A stretch of DNA of 50,464 nucleotides, taken from assembly GCA_964471755.1 (NCBI GenBank), contig CAYYJM010000008.1, positions 1 to 50,464 of the forward strand, given 5' to 3'. Made by a program: the position numbers and the translations under genes. Origin of the DNA: CAYYJM01 sp964471755 (GTDB lineage Bacteria; Planctomycetota; Planctomycetia; Gemmatales; Gemmataceae). The notes under the pieces are model-generated. The model saw nothing but the letters and a program-made list of their open reading frames with translations, made no database searches and had not been told where the DNA came from. Positions 17,908 through 26,466 of this stretch are shown here, in pieces; positions within the stretch are counted from its first letter, which is position 1, and the number at the start of each line of letters is the position of its first letter.

Positions 17908-19209
17908 TCAGGGGACCACTGGCGGCAGCCAGGCCATCTCGAAGTCGCCCTTCGCGAACGGGTTCGGGTGCGGCTTCGACGACGTGATCCGCATCCGGAC
18001 GTAGAGTTCCTTGCCGGTCAGCTTGTGGCGAATCTCCAGAGCGTTCGACCGGGCCAGCACCTTGCCGATGTCCGGGCTGTAGCGGCGCGTCACCGGCAGT
18101 TCCTTCCCCTGACCATCCTTGACCGGTTCCGAGTCCAGCGACGTGCCGCGCAGCGTGCCGATCACCTCGGTCGTGTAGACGACGCCGGCCTCGCCGTGGA
18201 TCTTGACGATCAACTCGTCCCCCTCGCGACGCACATCGTCGAGCGTCACGCCCGAACTGGCGTAGAAGTCGCCCGCCTTCAGGGCCTCCACCAGCGCGTT
18301 CGCTTCGAGTTTCTTCGCCCGCACCATGACCCAGCCACGACCGGGGTTCGTCTTGCCGACTCCGAAGACGTGGTAGCCGTGCGAGTCGTCGTTCGCCAGC
18401 CCCTGGATGATCGGCAGGCGGAGCTTGCCCAGTCGCAGAGCCAGGACGATGTCCCAGATCCGCTCGGTCGAGGCGTGCGTCTCGTCGCCGTAGTTGCGGA
18501 CGCCGGAATGGCCGTTGAAGACCTCGAACGCCGTCAGTTCGTCGATCGGAGCCATGTCCTCGGCCCGGACGCCCCAGCCGAAGTTCGGATGATTCAGGAA
18601 GCCCAGGATGGGCCGATTCGCCTTCTTCGCCTGGTCGGCCACCTGACGCAGGTTGACGCGAATCGTCTCCTCGTGGCTCGCGCCGTCGATCGGCTTGATC
18701 ACGCTGTCGAGGTTGACACCGTTCATGTGGACCGGCGACGTCTTGAACCGGTGCGTGATCTCCTCGGCCTGGACGAGCAGGAACTTACCGGGCACCTCGA
18801 GCTTGTCGCGCACCTCCTTCAGCGTCTTGAGGCGGACGAGCGTCTTGCCCTTGTCCTGCTTCGTCTCGACCCAGTCGTCGCCGAAGCGCGCGCGGGCCTT
18901 CTTCACGGCCTTCGTCGCCCGAGCTGTCGCCGTGCTGGCATCGACGTAGGCGGTCCCCTCGGACAGCTTGTTATGGTCGGTCAGGGCGAGGAAGTGGTAG
19001 CCGTGATCGCGATACCAGCCGGCGATGTTCTCGGGAAAGTCATCGCCATCGCTCCAGAGGGTGTGGGTGTGCATGTTGCCCCGGAACCAGGTGGGGCCGG
19101 CTGGCTCCCTGGTCGGGGCGGTCGTCGCCGGCCCGGTCCGGGCGAGAACCCAGCAGATGCCAGCAAACAGGGAGAAGGTCAGGAAGGCGGAGAGAAAGCG
19201 GCGCGGCAT
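17908..19209 (-). CDS. Secreted PHP-domain metal-dependent phosphoesterase-like protein
   Basis: A 433-residue protein with an N-terminal signal sequence (FLSAFLTFSLFAGICWVLA) and a PHP domain. Metal-binding motifs are HTH at H47-H49 with D54 (NMHTHTLWSDGD), and LTDHN at D78-N80. Further histidines follow in FLNHPNFGWG and NDDSHGYH. PHP domains hydrolyse phosphoesters using two or three metal ions; exported versions are less studied. The C-terminal 120 residues form a beta-rich region (GEAGVVYTTEVIGTLRG) that could be a sugar-binding or Ig-like module. The start is placed at the ATG before PRRFLSAFL, as the upstream in-frame part lacks secretion features. It converges with the SF1 helicase, 13 bases apart, and diverges from the SDR gene by 100 bases. 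The substrate is unknown. Confidence 0.82.
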   Translation of the reverse strand: MPRRFLSAFLTFSLFAGICWVLARTGPATTAPTREPAGPTWFRGNMHTHTLWSDGDDFPENIAGWYRDHGYHFLALTDHNKLSEGTAYVDASTATARATKAVKKARARFGDDWVETKQDKGKTLVRLKTLKEVRDKLEVPGKFLLVQAEEITHRFKTSPVHMNGVNLDSVIKPIDGASHEETIRVNLRQVADQAKKANRPILGFLNHPNFGWGVRAEDMAPIDELTAFEVFNGHSGVRNYGDETHASTERIWDIVLALRLGKLRLPIIQGLANDDSHGYHVFGVGKTNPGRGWVMVRAKKLEANALVEALKAGDFYASSGVTLDDVRREGDELIVKIHGEAGVVYTTEVIGTLRGTSLDSEPVKDGQGKELPVTRRYSPDIGKVLARSNALEIRHKLTGKELYVRMRITSSKPHPNPFAKGDFEMAWLPPVVP

Positions 19210-19309
19210 GGCGGCTCCTCGCGGTGACAGGTATTGCCCGGCGAACCGGTCCGGTGGTAAGGGTAGCGTATGGGCCGGCTTCTGGCGAGCAAAAGACAGG
19301 ATCGGACGC

Positions 19310-20614
19310 ATGAATCTGCTCATCACCGGAGCCGGCGGCTATCTCGGCGAACACGTCGTCCACGCGGCGATCGCGGCGAAGCATGCCGTCACCGTCGCGG
19401 TTCGGCCGTCGGCCCGTCTGTCGCTTCCCTCGGGTGTCCGACGCCTCGACGGCGACCTGACCGACGCCGGCTTCGTCCGTCGCGCCCTGACCGGGATCGA
19501 TGGGTGCATCTTCACTGCGGGGCGCAACTGGCAGCCCGGTCTGGCCATGACGGCGTATCAGCAGCAGAACGTCGCGGTCGTCGCCACGTTCTTCGCGGCT
19601 CTGGCCGAGGTCGCGCCGACGGCCCGCGTCGTGTTCACGTCGTCGATGTCCGCCCTGGCCGGCAGTCTCGAACCGATCGTCTTCACCGAGGCCAGCGACC
19701 GGGCCGCCGTTTGTGAAGGCCGACTGAGTCCCTACGACCGGGCCAAGGTCGAATGCGAGCGTCTGGCCCGCGCCGCCCGCGAGGCCGGTCGCGACGTGGT
19801 CCTCCTCAATCCCGGCTATCTGCTCGGCCCAGGTGCCTCCGGAGCGAGCGGCATCACGACGACGTTCGTCGTTCAGTGGTGCTGCCAGGGCCGGATGCCC
19901 GGCCACGTCGCGCAGGGCGGCAACTCGTACTGCGATGTCCGCGACGTGGCCCGCGCTCATGTCATGGCCCTGTCACCGACGCCGGAACGCCGCTACATCG
20001 TCGCCGGTGACAACCTGGATTCACTCCGCTTTCACCGTCTGCTGACGGCCCAGACCGGCGTTCCCTGTCCGATGCGGGTGAATGCCAGTCTGGCGTACGC
20101 GTTCCAGGCTCTGCTCGATGGTCTCTCGACGGCGACGTTCGGCCTCTTCCAGAGTGCGGCTCATCGGGAGTTCGTTCGCGCCCTGCCCCTCTATTACTGG
20201 GGCGATTCGTCGCGTGCGGAGCGCGATCTCGGCTACCGCTCCCGGCCGGTCGCGGAGACGCTTCGCGACACCGTCGCCGACTTCGTTCAGCGTGGCGTGC
20301 TGTCGGCGGAGTTCGCCTGGGTCCGGGACATGACCGACGAGAATCGGCCGGGGCTGCTCCTGCTTCGACAGCTGGCCCGGCGTCATCTGCACCGCCAGCA
20401 TCTGCTGCCACGTCTGACGCGGATTCTCGCCGCCGCTCGACAGAACGACGTGCTGAACGCCGCCCTGCAACGGGTCCTCGTCGCCAGCCGCTACGATGAG
20501 GATCGAGGTCGTTTCGTTGTGCCGGGCTCGGTCGTCGGCGATGTGCGCAAGTTGCGCGAACTGCTCGACCACGTCTACTACGCCTCGAACGAATTCCATC
20601 AGAGGGTGTCGTGA
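19310..20614 (+). CDS. NAD-dependent epimerase/dehydratase (extended SDR) with extra C-terminal region
   Basis: A 434-residue extended short-chain dehydrogenase. The Rossmann motif is ITGAGGYLGEHV at the N-terminus. The catalytic region has SSMSAL for the serine and YDRAKVECERL for the Tyr-x3-Lys pair. Family members usually end near 330 residues; here about 105 extra residues follow RGVLSAEFAWVRDM, mostly helical and basic, with no motif I can name. Substrates of the family include nucleotide sugars, sterol-like ketones and flavonoids, and the sequence does not settle which applies. The gene overlaps or abuts the GMC oxidoreductase (stop TGA at 20612-20614, next ATG at 20617), so the two should be co-transcribed and act in one oxidation or epimerisation pathway. 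Confidence 0.85.
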   Translation: MNLLITGAGGYLGEHVVHAAIAAKHAVTVAVRPSARLSLPSGVRRLDGDLTDAGFVRRALTGIDGCIFTAGRNWQPGLAMTAYQQQNVAVVATFFAALAEVAPTARVVFTSSMSALAGSLEPIVFTEASDRAAVCEGRLSPYDRAKVECERLARAAREAGRDVVLLNPGYLLGPGASGASGITTTFVVQWCCQGRMPGHVAQGGNSYCDVRDVARAHVMALSPTPERRYIVAGDNLDSLRFHRLLTAQTGVPCPMRVNASLAYAFQALLDGLSTATFGLFQSAAHREFVRALPLYYWGDSSRAERDLGYRSRPVAETLRDTVADFVQRGVLSAEFAWVRDMTDENRPGLLLLRQLARRHLHRQHLLPRLTRILAAARQNDVLNAALQRVLVASRYDEDRGRFVVPGSVVGDVRKLRELLDHVYYASNEFHQRVS

Positions 20615-20616
20615 CC

Positions 20617-22284
20617 ATGACGATGCGCGTCGAGCAGGCGGAGGTGTGCATCGTCGGCACCGGAGCGGCGGGCGGTATTCTCGCCTACCGTCTCGTTCAG
20701 GCCGGCCACGACGTTCTCTCGCTGGAGCAGGGGGCCGCGATTCGCGACGACTACTTCACCAACGGCATCGCTCCGGAAGACGACGAACACTTCGGCATCG
20801 CCCCGAATCAGCCCTGGCCGGTGCCGCCGCCGGACGGCTACTACCACGACAACGCCCGTGCCAATCGCCTCTACGCACGCGCCGACACGACCTCGACCAG
20901 TCCGGATTCCGAGGCCGTCTTCAAGAACCGTCAGATCTTCCGGCTCAACGGCAAGCAGAACCTCTGGGGTGGCGTCTCCCTGCGAATGTCGCGCCGGGAC
21001 TTCCGGGCTCGCGATCATGGCGACGGCGATCTCAACTGGCCCATCGGCTACGACGATCTCGCGCCGTACTACGCCGCCGTCGAGCAGCTCATCGGCGTCT
21101 GTGGCACCTGCGAGGGGCTCGCCGATCTGCCCGATGGCGAGTTTCTGCCACCGATGCCGCTCCGTCCGCCCGACCGGCTCCTGCTCGCGGCCGTGCCCTA
21201 CGTCCGTGGCGCGACGATCCGGGCCATCCCCAACCGCAAGGCGGTCGAGGTGCGGCCCGACCGGGTCAACGTCTGCCAGGCGTGCGGCTCCTGCGTCCAC
21301 GGCTGCCGGTCGGGCAGCGTCTACAAGTTCTCCAGCCGGCTGCTGCCCGACATCGTCCACCGATCGAACTACCGCATCCGCCATGAATGCAAGGTCGTCC
21401 GTCTGCGTCGGGCGGCCGATTCCAACCGCATCGAGGCGGCCGAGTGTCTGCACACCGTCACCGGCGAACGCTTCGAGGTGCGGGCCGGGACGTTCATCCT
21501 CGCCGCCGGGGCCCTGGAGACGCCGCGTCTGCTGCTCAACTCACGCGATGAACACTGGCCCGCCGGCCTGGCCAATTCCTCCGGCATGGTCGGCCGCTTC
21601 CTGCAAGACAACGTCAAGGTGATGGTCGGCGCTCCGCTTCTGAAGCTGGTGGGCCGCCGTGTGGACTACTCGCCGGGCTTCGGCGATCACCTGCTCATTC
21701 CGCGTTTTCTGTTCGAGAACGAGGGCTTTCGCGGCGGCTACCAGGCGCAGTGCGTCCACGTCCTGCCCCGGCGACCGTTCTATCTCGCCGAGATGACCTG
21801 GATGCCGGCCCGACTGCGTGACCTGCTCGCCCGATGGCTCTACGGCAGCTTCATGGCCCTGCTCTTCTTCGGTCGGCCGGAAATCCGGGCCGACAATCGC
21901 CTCGTCCTCGGCGACCGGCGCGATGCCTTCGGTGTGCCGCAGGTGGACGTTCACCACCGCTGGGGCGACAGCGATCGGCGGATGCAGCAGAGCATGGTCG
22001 TCTGGGGCAAGAAGATCCTCCGGGCCGCGTCGGGGTTTCTGACCTCCACGTTCACCGACGCGGTGGCCGGCAACGGCATCCACTACGCCGGCACCTGTCG
22101 CATGGCCGGCACCGCCTCCGAGGGCGTCGTCGATGGCGACTGCCGGACCTTCGACCATCCCAACCTCTACCTCTGCGACGGTGGCATCCTGCCCGACCTG
22201 AGCGAGAAGAACCTGACGCTGACCATCATGGCCCTGGCCGACCGCCTGGCTCGCCATTACCCGGGCGGACATTCGCACGGCTGA
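20617..22284 (+). CDS. GMC-family FAD oxidoreductase with a cysteine cluster
   Basis: A 555-residue flavoprotein of the glucose-methanol-choline family. FAD binding is shown by VCIVGTGAAGGILAYRL at the N-terminus. The substrate/FAD cap region includes LWGGVSLRMSRRDF, and the C-terminal signature DGGILPDLSEKNLTLTIMAL holds the conserved Asn. A cluster CQACGSCVHGC near residue 225 resembles the cysteines of bacterial membrane-linked GMC dehydrogenases that pass electrons to cytochromes. Such enzymes oxidise an alcohol of a sugar, sterol or polyol; the substrate is not determined. It follows the SDR gene with almost no gap. A GTG at 20611 overlapping the SDR stop is an alternative start, but AGAGGG lies ten bases before the ATG chosen. 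Its 3' end overlaps the convergent YiiX-like gene by 28 bases. Confidence 0.88.
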   Translation: MTMRVEQAEVCIVGTGAAGGILAYRLVQAGHDVLSLEQGAAIRDDYFTNGIAPEDDEHFGIAPNQPWPVPPPDGYYHDNARANRLYARADTTSTSPDSEAVFKNRQIFRLNGKQNLWGGVSLRMSRRDFRARDHGDGDLNWPIGYDDLAPYYAAVEQLIGVCGTCEGLADLPDGEFLPPMPLRPPDRLLLAAVPYVRGATIRAIPNRKAVEVRPDRVNVCQACGSCVHGCRSGSVYKFSSRLLPDIVHRSNYRIRHECKVVRLRRAADSNRIEAAECLHTVTGERFEVRAGTFILAAGALETPRLLLNSRDEHWPAGLANSSGMVGRFLQDNVKVMVGAPLLKLVGRRVDYSPGFGDHLLIPRFLFENEGFRGGYQAQCVHVLPRRPFYLAEMTWMPARLRDLLARWLYGSFMALLFFGRPEIRADNRLVLGDRRDAFGVPQVDVHHRWGDSDRRMQQSMVVWGKKILRAASGFLTSTFTDAVAGNGIHYAGTCRMAGTASEGVVDGDCRTFDHPNLYLCDGGILPDLSEKNLTLTIMALADRLARHYPGGHSHG

Positions 22285-23135
22285 GCCGGCTCTGGCATGC
22301 AGACCGGCTTGCGACGGTGTTCCTGGCCGTAATCGCCGTGGACCCGTTCGAGGTAGGGAGATCCGGCCAGGCCGTAGCTGACGTTGCCCGGTGCGAAGAC
22401 GGGTTCGTCCATCCGGATCTCGGTGGCCAACTCGGTGAGTCCGAACAGGGCGCGGAAGCGGGCGCTGTTCGGCAGACAGCGTGGCGGCACCGGCTGGGAC
22501 AGGGCCAGGCCGGAGGAGCGAAACGCCTTCTCGATCATCTCGGTGCAGTAGAAGCGTTCATCGTCCAGGCGGAGACCCCAGTCGAACGGCGGCTGACGCT
22601 GCCAGGCGGCCTCGCAAAAGGCCAGCGCCTGCGGGATGTGACACCGGTACTCGGGCCGGAGTCGCTTGACCACCAGGGTGTCGGGCATCGTCTCCAGCAT
22701 CCAGAACTCGAAGGGCAGCTTGCGAACCCGTTCCGGGTCGGGCTGGACATCGTAGACCCAGACCTCGCCAGCCTGGCAGCAGACGATGGCGGTGTGGTTG
22801 TACGCCGAATCGCTGATGCCGGTCTGGATGAAGTCGTTGAGCCGGTCTCGTGGGCGAATCGAGATGCCCCGGCGAAAGAGCAGGTCGCCGGCCTGAAGGT
22901 TCTGCTGAGCCCAGGTCTGCTGGTCGGCCATCTCGTCGGTGTAGAACAACGGTTTCAGATCGCCCCGACAGCGGGCTTCCCAGGCGGTTGGGCTCCACGG
23001 ATTGGTCTGTCGCCATTCCGCCGGAACGGTCGCCATCGTTCCCGACGCGGTGCAGCCGCTCGCCAGGCTGAGAACCACCAGGACGAGTAGCGCGGCACCG
23101 CGCCGACGTGGGCGTTCCATTCCGGGCACTTCCAT
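22257..23135 (-). CDS. YiiX-like permuted papain-fold lipoprotein
   Basis: A 292-residue predicted lipoprotein. The signal peptide ends in the lipobox-like LASGC. The remaining part matches the permuted NlpC/P60 group (YiiX/YebB, DUF830). It has a histidine in AYNHTAIVCC and, further on, the nucleophile-type cysteine in RFYCTEMIEKAF, the order typical of permuted members. They are thought to be amidases or peptidases, possibly on lipids or cell-wall peptides. The start at 23135 has GGGAG about nine bases upstream; a second ATG at 23120 is also possible. No operon partner: it diverges from the glycosyltransferase gene across 330 bases and overlaps the GMC gene at its 3' end. Confidence 0.8.
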   Translation of the reverse strand: MEVPGMERPRRRGAALLVLVVLSLASGCTASGTMATVPAEWRQTNPWSPTAWEARCRGDLKPLFYTDEMADQQTWAQQNLQAGDLLFRRGISIRPRDRLNDFIQTGISDSAYNHTAIVCCQAGEVWVYDVQPDPERVRKLPFEFWMLETMPDTLVVKRLRPEYRCHIPQALAFCEAAWQRQPPFDWGLRLDDERFYCTEMIEKAFRSSGLALSQPVPPRCLPNSARFRALFGLTELATEIRMDEPVFAPGNVSYGLAGSPYLERVHGDYGQEHRRKPVCMPEPAQPCECPPG

Positions 23136-23465
23136 GTCCGTACTCCCTGGACCCGCGAGCAGACCCTTCCCTGAGTCCGCACCGACACCATCCCCGACCG
23201 CGACGGTCCTAACCCCGGTGCAAATCAGATCGGCTATCAGAGCCGACAACATCACCCCGATCCGCGTGTTCCGCTTCCTCCTCCCGCTCCTCCCGCCCGG
23301 TCGAGCCTGATGCGCGGCTTGTGAGGACGGGGGCAGTTGCAGAGACAGCGAGTGGGAGGTGAAACCGATATTTGGTTCAACTTTGACTCAGGGAACGGCG
23401 ATCGGGCCAGGATTGCGGTATAATTAGTCAATCTGGGAAATCTGGGTATATTTCTGGGGACCATC
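23136..23465. other. Divergent intergenic region with a -10-like hexamer
   Basis: A 330-base region between divergent genes. A TATAAT at 23419-23424 lies 41 bases before the glycosyltransferase start. TTGACT at 23383-23388 is too far upstream (30-base spacer) to pair with it. The stretch is slightly less GC-rich near the hexamer. I see no RNA gene or repeat. Confidence 0.5.
23419..23424 (+). promoter_or_regulatory. Possible -10 element for the glycosyltransferase gene
   Basis: A perfect TATAAT 41 bases upstream of the ATG at 23466. No -35 hexamer with a 16-18 base spacer is evident. Confidence 0.4.
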
Positions 23466-24713
23466 ATGCTCCTTCTCGGTGCGGCCATCTGTCTGGGCCT
23501 GGCCGGGCTGGTCGTCGGGCTTCAACTCCACTGGATCCGACGGTTCGCTCGACTATACCCTGTTCACTCCCGTCCCACGCCAGCGTCGGAAGCTCTGCCG
23601 CGCGTGGGCGTACTGTTGCCGGTTCGAGGGGCCGACCCCTCGTTGAGAGATTGTCTGCTCGGTCTGCTGACGCAGGATTATCCGCATTACGACATTTACA
23701 TCGTCGTTGATAGTCTCGACGATCCTGCGTGGGAGATCGTTCGGAAGGTGCTTCAGGAGCATCCCTCCGCGCAGGTTCACGTTGATTTGTTGCGTTCGCA
23801 TCGCGATACCTGCAGTCTGAAGGTCAGCGCCTTGCTCCAGGCCATCGGGGAACTCGACCCCGGTTGCCAGGCAGTGGCCATGATCGATGCGGACGTGATC
23901 CCTCCAGCAGGTTGGTTGCGCGCCCTGGTCGAGCCGCTGAGCGATCCCGCCGTGGGAGCGACGAGCGGGGTTCGCTGGTTTGATCCGGGCGATAACCAGT
24001 GGGGAACTCTGGTGCGCGCACACTGGAACGCGGCGGCCTGCACGCAGATGCACGCCCTGGAAATCCCCTGGGGCGGCTCGATGGCCCTGCGGGCCGACGT
24101 GTTCCGCAGCCCGACGTTCCTGAACAGTTGGGCCGTCTCGCTCTGTGACGACACCGGCGTCTCGCCGGTGCTGCGTCAACTCGGGCTCCGACTACAGATC
24201 GTGCCGGCCGTCACCATGATGAACCACGAGACGATCGCTCTGCGGCCCTGCTTCTCGTTCGTGCGTCGTCAGGTCCTCAGCGCCCGGCTCTACCACCCCG
24301 CCTGGCCTATCATCCTGGCGATCGGCCTGCTGTCCGGAGGCACTTTACTGGCTGGCGGAGTGTTGTTGCTGCTGGCCTTGATCTGGGGAGCGTGGGGAGC
24401 CGCGCTTTGTGCCGGATTGACCGTGGCGGTCCATCTTGGCCTGGGATGCGGGCTGGTCCGGTTGGACGGCCGAATCCGGCAGTTGGTTCAGAATCAGACC
24501 ACGCCGCCCGCCGTTTCGGCGAAAGCGCTGCTGGCTTTGTTGCATACTCACGTCGTGTACTTCGCCGCACTGGTCACCGCCGCTCTGCTGCGTCGAGTTG
24601 ACTGGCGTGGTGTGACCTACGAGGTAGCTGGCCCCTGGAAGGTGCGACTGGTCGAATATCGTCCGTATCGTGCCCCGACCCGAGAGGTCGGTAAACAGGT
24701 GTCTGTCGGGTGA
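23466..24713 (+). CDS. Membrane-bound family 2 glycosyltransferase
   Basis: A 415-residue GT2-type glycosyltransferase. An N-terminal membrane helix (LLLGAAICLGLAGLVVGL) is followed by the GT-A fold: VGVLLPVRGADPSLRDCL, then the DxD-type metal motif MIDADVIP, the acceptor region PWGGSMALRADVF and the DDTGVSPVLRQLGLRL segment in place of the usual Q/RxxRW. Two or three C-terminal membrane helices follow (LLAGGVLLLLALIWGAWG). It resembles ceramide glucosyltransferase-like and cell-surface GT2 enzymes that move a sugar from a nucleotide sugar to a lipid or polymer at the inner membrane. The SDR gene starts 68 bases downstream on the same strand, so they form a likely two-gene unit. Donor and acceptor are not predictable. 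Confidence 0.86.
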   Translation: MLLLGAAICLGLAGLVVGLQLHWIRRFARLYPVHSRPTPASEALPRVGVLLPVRGADPSLRDCLLGLLTQDYPHYDIYIVVDSLDDPAWEIVRKVLQEHPSAQVHVDLLRSHRDTCSLKVSALLQAIGELDPGCQAVAMIDADVIPPAGWLRALVEPLSDPAVGATSGVRWFDPGDNQWGTLVRAHWNAAACTQMHALEIPWGGSMALRADVFRSPTFLNSWAVSLCDDTGVSPVLRQLGLRLQIVPAVTMMNHETIALRPCFSFVRRQVLSARLYHPAWPIILAIGLLSGGTLLAGGVLLLLALIWGAWGAALCAGLTVAVHLGLGCGLVRLDGRIRQLVQNQTTPPAVSAKALLALLHTHVVYFAALVTAALLRRVDWRGVTYEVAGPWKVRLVEYRPYRAPTREVGKQVSVG

Positions 24714-24781
24714 CGTTGGGTCGGAAGACGGTATTCGATCGGCTAAACGGGATTGGGCAGAACCGAACCAGGAGAAATGGC

Positions 24782-25960
24782 ATGTCCGATTATCTGCTGC
24801 TGACAGGGGCGACCGGCCTGGTCGGCCAGTACCTGGTGCGTGATCTGTTGCTGCGTGACGAACCGTTGGCGGTGGTCATCCGCTCGCAGGCAGACACACC
24901 GGCTCCGGCACGACTGGACCAGATTCTGGATTACTGGGAAGGAAACCTGAAACTGCGGTTGCCCCGTCCCATCTGTCTGGAAGGGGACATCACCCAGCCC
25001 AACCTGGGTCTGTCGGCCGAAGATCGTCAGTGGGTGGGACGGCATTGTCGAGCCATCCTGCACAACGCCGCCAGTTTGAAGTTCACGGGCTCCGATCCGA
25101 ACCAGGAGCCCTGGCTGTCCAACTTCACGGGGACGGCCAACGTCCTGGGCCTGTGTCGCCAACTCGGCATTTCCGAGTTGCACTACGTTTCGACGGCGTA
25201 CGTCTGCGGCTGCCGATCGGGGCGGGTGCTGGAAACGGACCTGGATCAGGGCCAAACCTTCCGCAACGATTACGAACACTGCAAGTTCGAGGCCGAGAAA
25301 CTCGTCGCCAACGCGGAGTTCCTCACGAGTCGAACCGTCTATCGTCCGGCCGTCATCGTCGGCGACTCCCAGACTGGCTACACCACGACCTACCACGCCC
25401 TGTACTCCTACTTCCAGTTCCTCGATCTCTTCTGCCAGACCCAGGAACGCGACGCGGACGGGATCGCGACCATTCCGATCCGGCTGAACTTGACGGGGAA
25501 TGAGCCGCGCAACCTCATCCCGGTCGATTGGGTGTCGGCCGGGATCACGGACCTGTATCGGAACCCGGCACACCACGGGAAGACCTACCACCTGACGCCG
25601 ACGTCTCCGGTGACCGCCGGTCAGCTGCTGGCGGGAATGGCCAGCAAGTTCCGCTTCCGCGATGTGGTCTGTGCCGGCGTGGACGCCCTGACCAACGAGG
25701 ATGTCAACGAGGTGGAGCGTCTCTTCTACGCCTACGTCGCTCAGTATCAGCCCTACTGGCACGAGGAACCCATCTACGATTGCTCGGCCACGCTGGCAGC
25801 GTTGCCACACCTGCCCTGTCCGCCCATCGACGAGGCCTGCATCCATCGACTGATCGATTTCGCGGTCGCCGATAACTGGGGCAAGCATCGCCGCAAACGG
25901 CGTGTGTCGAAACCAGCCGCCGAACGCCGCCCGTCGGTTTCCGCTCCCCTGGCCGGATGA
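24782..25960 (+). CDS. Reductase-type SDR (thioester-reductase/NAD-binding 4 family)
   Basis: A 392-residue extended SDR of the male-sterility/thioester-reductase group. The NAD(P) motif is LLTGATGLVGQYLVRDLL, followed by the conserved ILHNAASLKF. The catalytic serine lies in YVSTAYVCG, and the usual Tyr-x3-Lys is seen as YEHCKFEAEKL. Family members reduce acyl-thioesters or fatty acyl-CoA, or act on sterol or sugar substrates. No carrier-protein domain is present. AGGAG about seven bases upstream supports the ATG chosen; upstream in-frame sequence overlaps the glycosyltransferase and lacks fold features. It is probably co-transcribed with the glycosyltransferase, possibly for a glycolipid or surface polymer. 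The strong hairpin at 26020 ends the unit. Confidence 0.85.
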   Translation: MSDYLLLTGATGLVGQYLVRDLLLRDEPLAVVIRSQADTPAPARLDQILDYWEGNLKLRLPRPICLEGDITQPNLGLSAEDRQWVGRHCRAILHNAASLKFTGSDPNQEPWLSNFTGTANVLGLCRQLGISELHYVSTAYVCGCRSGRVLETDLDQGQTFRNDYEHCKFEAEKLVANAEFLTSRTVYRPAVIVGDSQTGYTTTYHALYSYFQFLDLFCQTQERDADGIATIPIRLNLTGNEPRNLIPVDWVSAGITDLYRNPAHHGKTYHLTPTSPVTAGQLLAGMASKFRFRDVVCAGVDALTNEDVNEVERLFYAYVAQYQPYWHEEPIYDCSATLAALPHLPCPPIDEACIHRLIDFAVADNWGKHRRKRRVSKPAAERRPSVSAPLAG

Positions 25961-26019
25961 GGACCGGCGCGTCCCATCGTTAACAAGAGCGTGCCGCGCG
26001 TTCACTTCCGGAAACACCC

Positions 26020-26053
26020 GGGCCGACTTCCGAGCGAGGAAGTCGGCCCTTTT
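26020..26053 (+). terminator. Strong rho-independent terminator
   Basis: A perfect 12-bp stem (GGGCCGACTTCC at 26020-26031 with GGAAGTCGGCCC at 26038-26049) closes a six-base loop and is followed by TTTT. It lies 60 bases beyond the reductase stop and should end the glycosyltransferase-reductase transcript before the Flp-like gene. Confidence 0.88.
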
Positions 26054-26148
26054 CGCTTCGTCTGGGCGGTTTTTCGCCGATTGCGACAGAGCGGTACGCC
26101 GACTGCATGGGGATTCGGAGGTGCGTATCCCTCTGAAGGAGTTCCGCC

Positions 26149-26334
26149 ATGTCTGGCTACCTGCAACGCTTTCTCGCCGACGACCGGGGCTGCCTGGTGG
26201 CTCAGGACTGGATTCTGGTCGGCACGATCCTGCTGCTCGGCTCGGCGCTCTGCCTGATGGCCTGGCAGCGGTCTCTGGAACCGCCATTACCCTCGGCTCT
26301 CCCAGTTCGAGTAACCTCCGTGGATTCGCGCTAA
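26149..26334 (+). CDS. Small single-helix membrane protein, Flp-pilin-like
   Basis: A 61-residue protein with one hydrophobic segment (DWILVGTILLLGSALCLMAW) preceded by a short charged region (RFLADDRGCL). The layout, with a Gly just before the hydrophobic stretch and an acidic residue a few positions into it, resembles type IVb (Flp) prepilins and related planctomycete membrane proteins, although the acidic residue is at position 6, not 5, after the Gly. AAGGAG lies eight bases upstream of the ATG, a strong ribosome-binding site. It sits alone between the terminator at 26020 and the TolC-family gene, 132 bases downstream. No Tad/Flp assembly genes occur in the window. The protein is likely real, but the pilin assignment is tentative. 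Confidence 0.55.
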   Translation: MSGYLQRFLADDRGCLVAQDWILVGTILLLGSALCLMAWQRSLEPPLPSALPVRVTSVDSR

Positions 26335-26466
26335 ACCTGAGGCAAAGTCCGCAATCTTCGGTTTTCCTGATCCGATCGGCTCTCCCAACCGATAGAAACC
26401 GTACGCGCCCTCAGACAATGAGGCAACCGGCGGGTTGGAAGCCTGCCACCAGGGGAGAGGATCATC

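Noticed and set aside
23383..23424. TTGACT with TATAAT as a full promoter
   Set aside because: The 30-base spacer is far outside 16-18. Only the -10 is recorded.
26335..26466. A riboswitch upstream of the TolC-family gene
   Set aside because: The sequence has TGAGGCAA twice and short possible stems, but no known riboswitch core could be matched.
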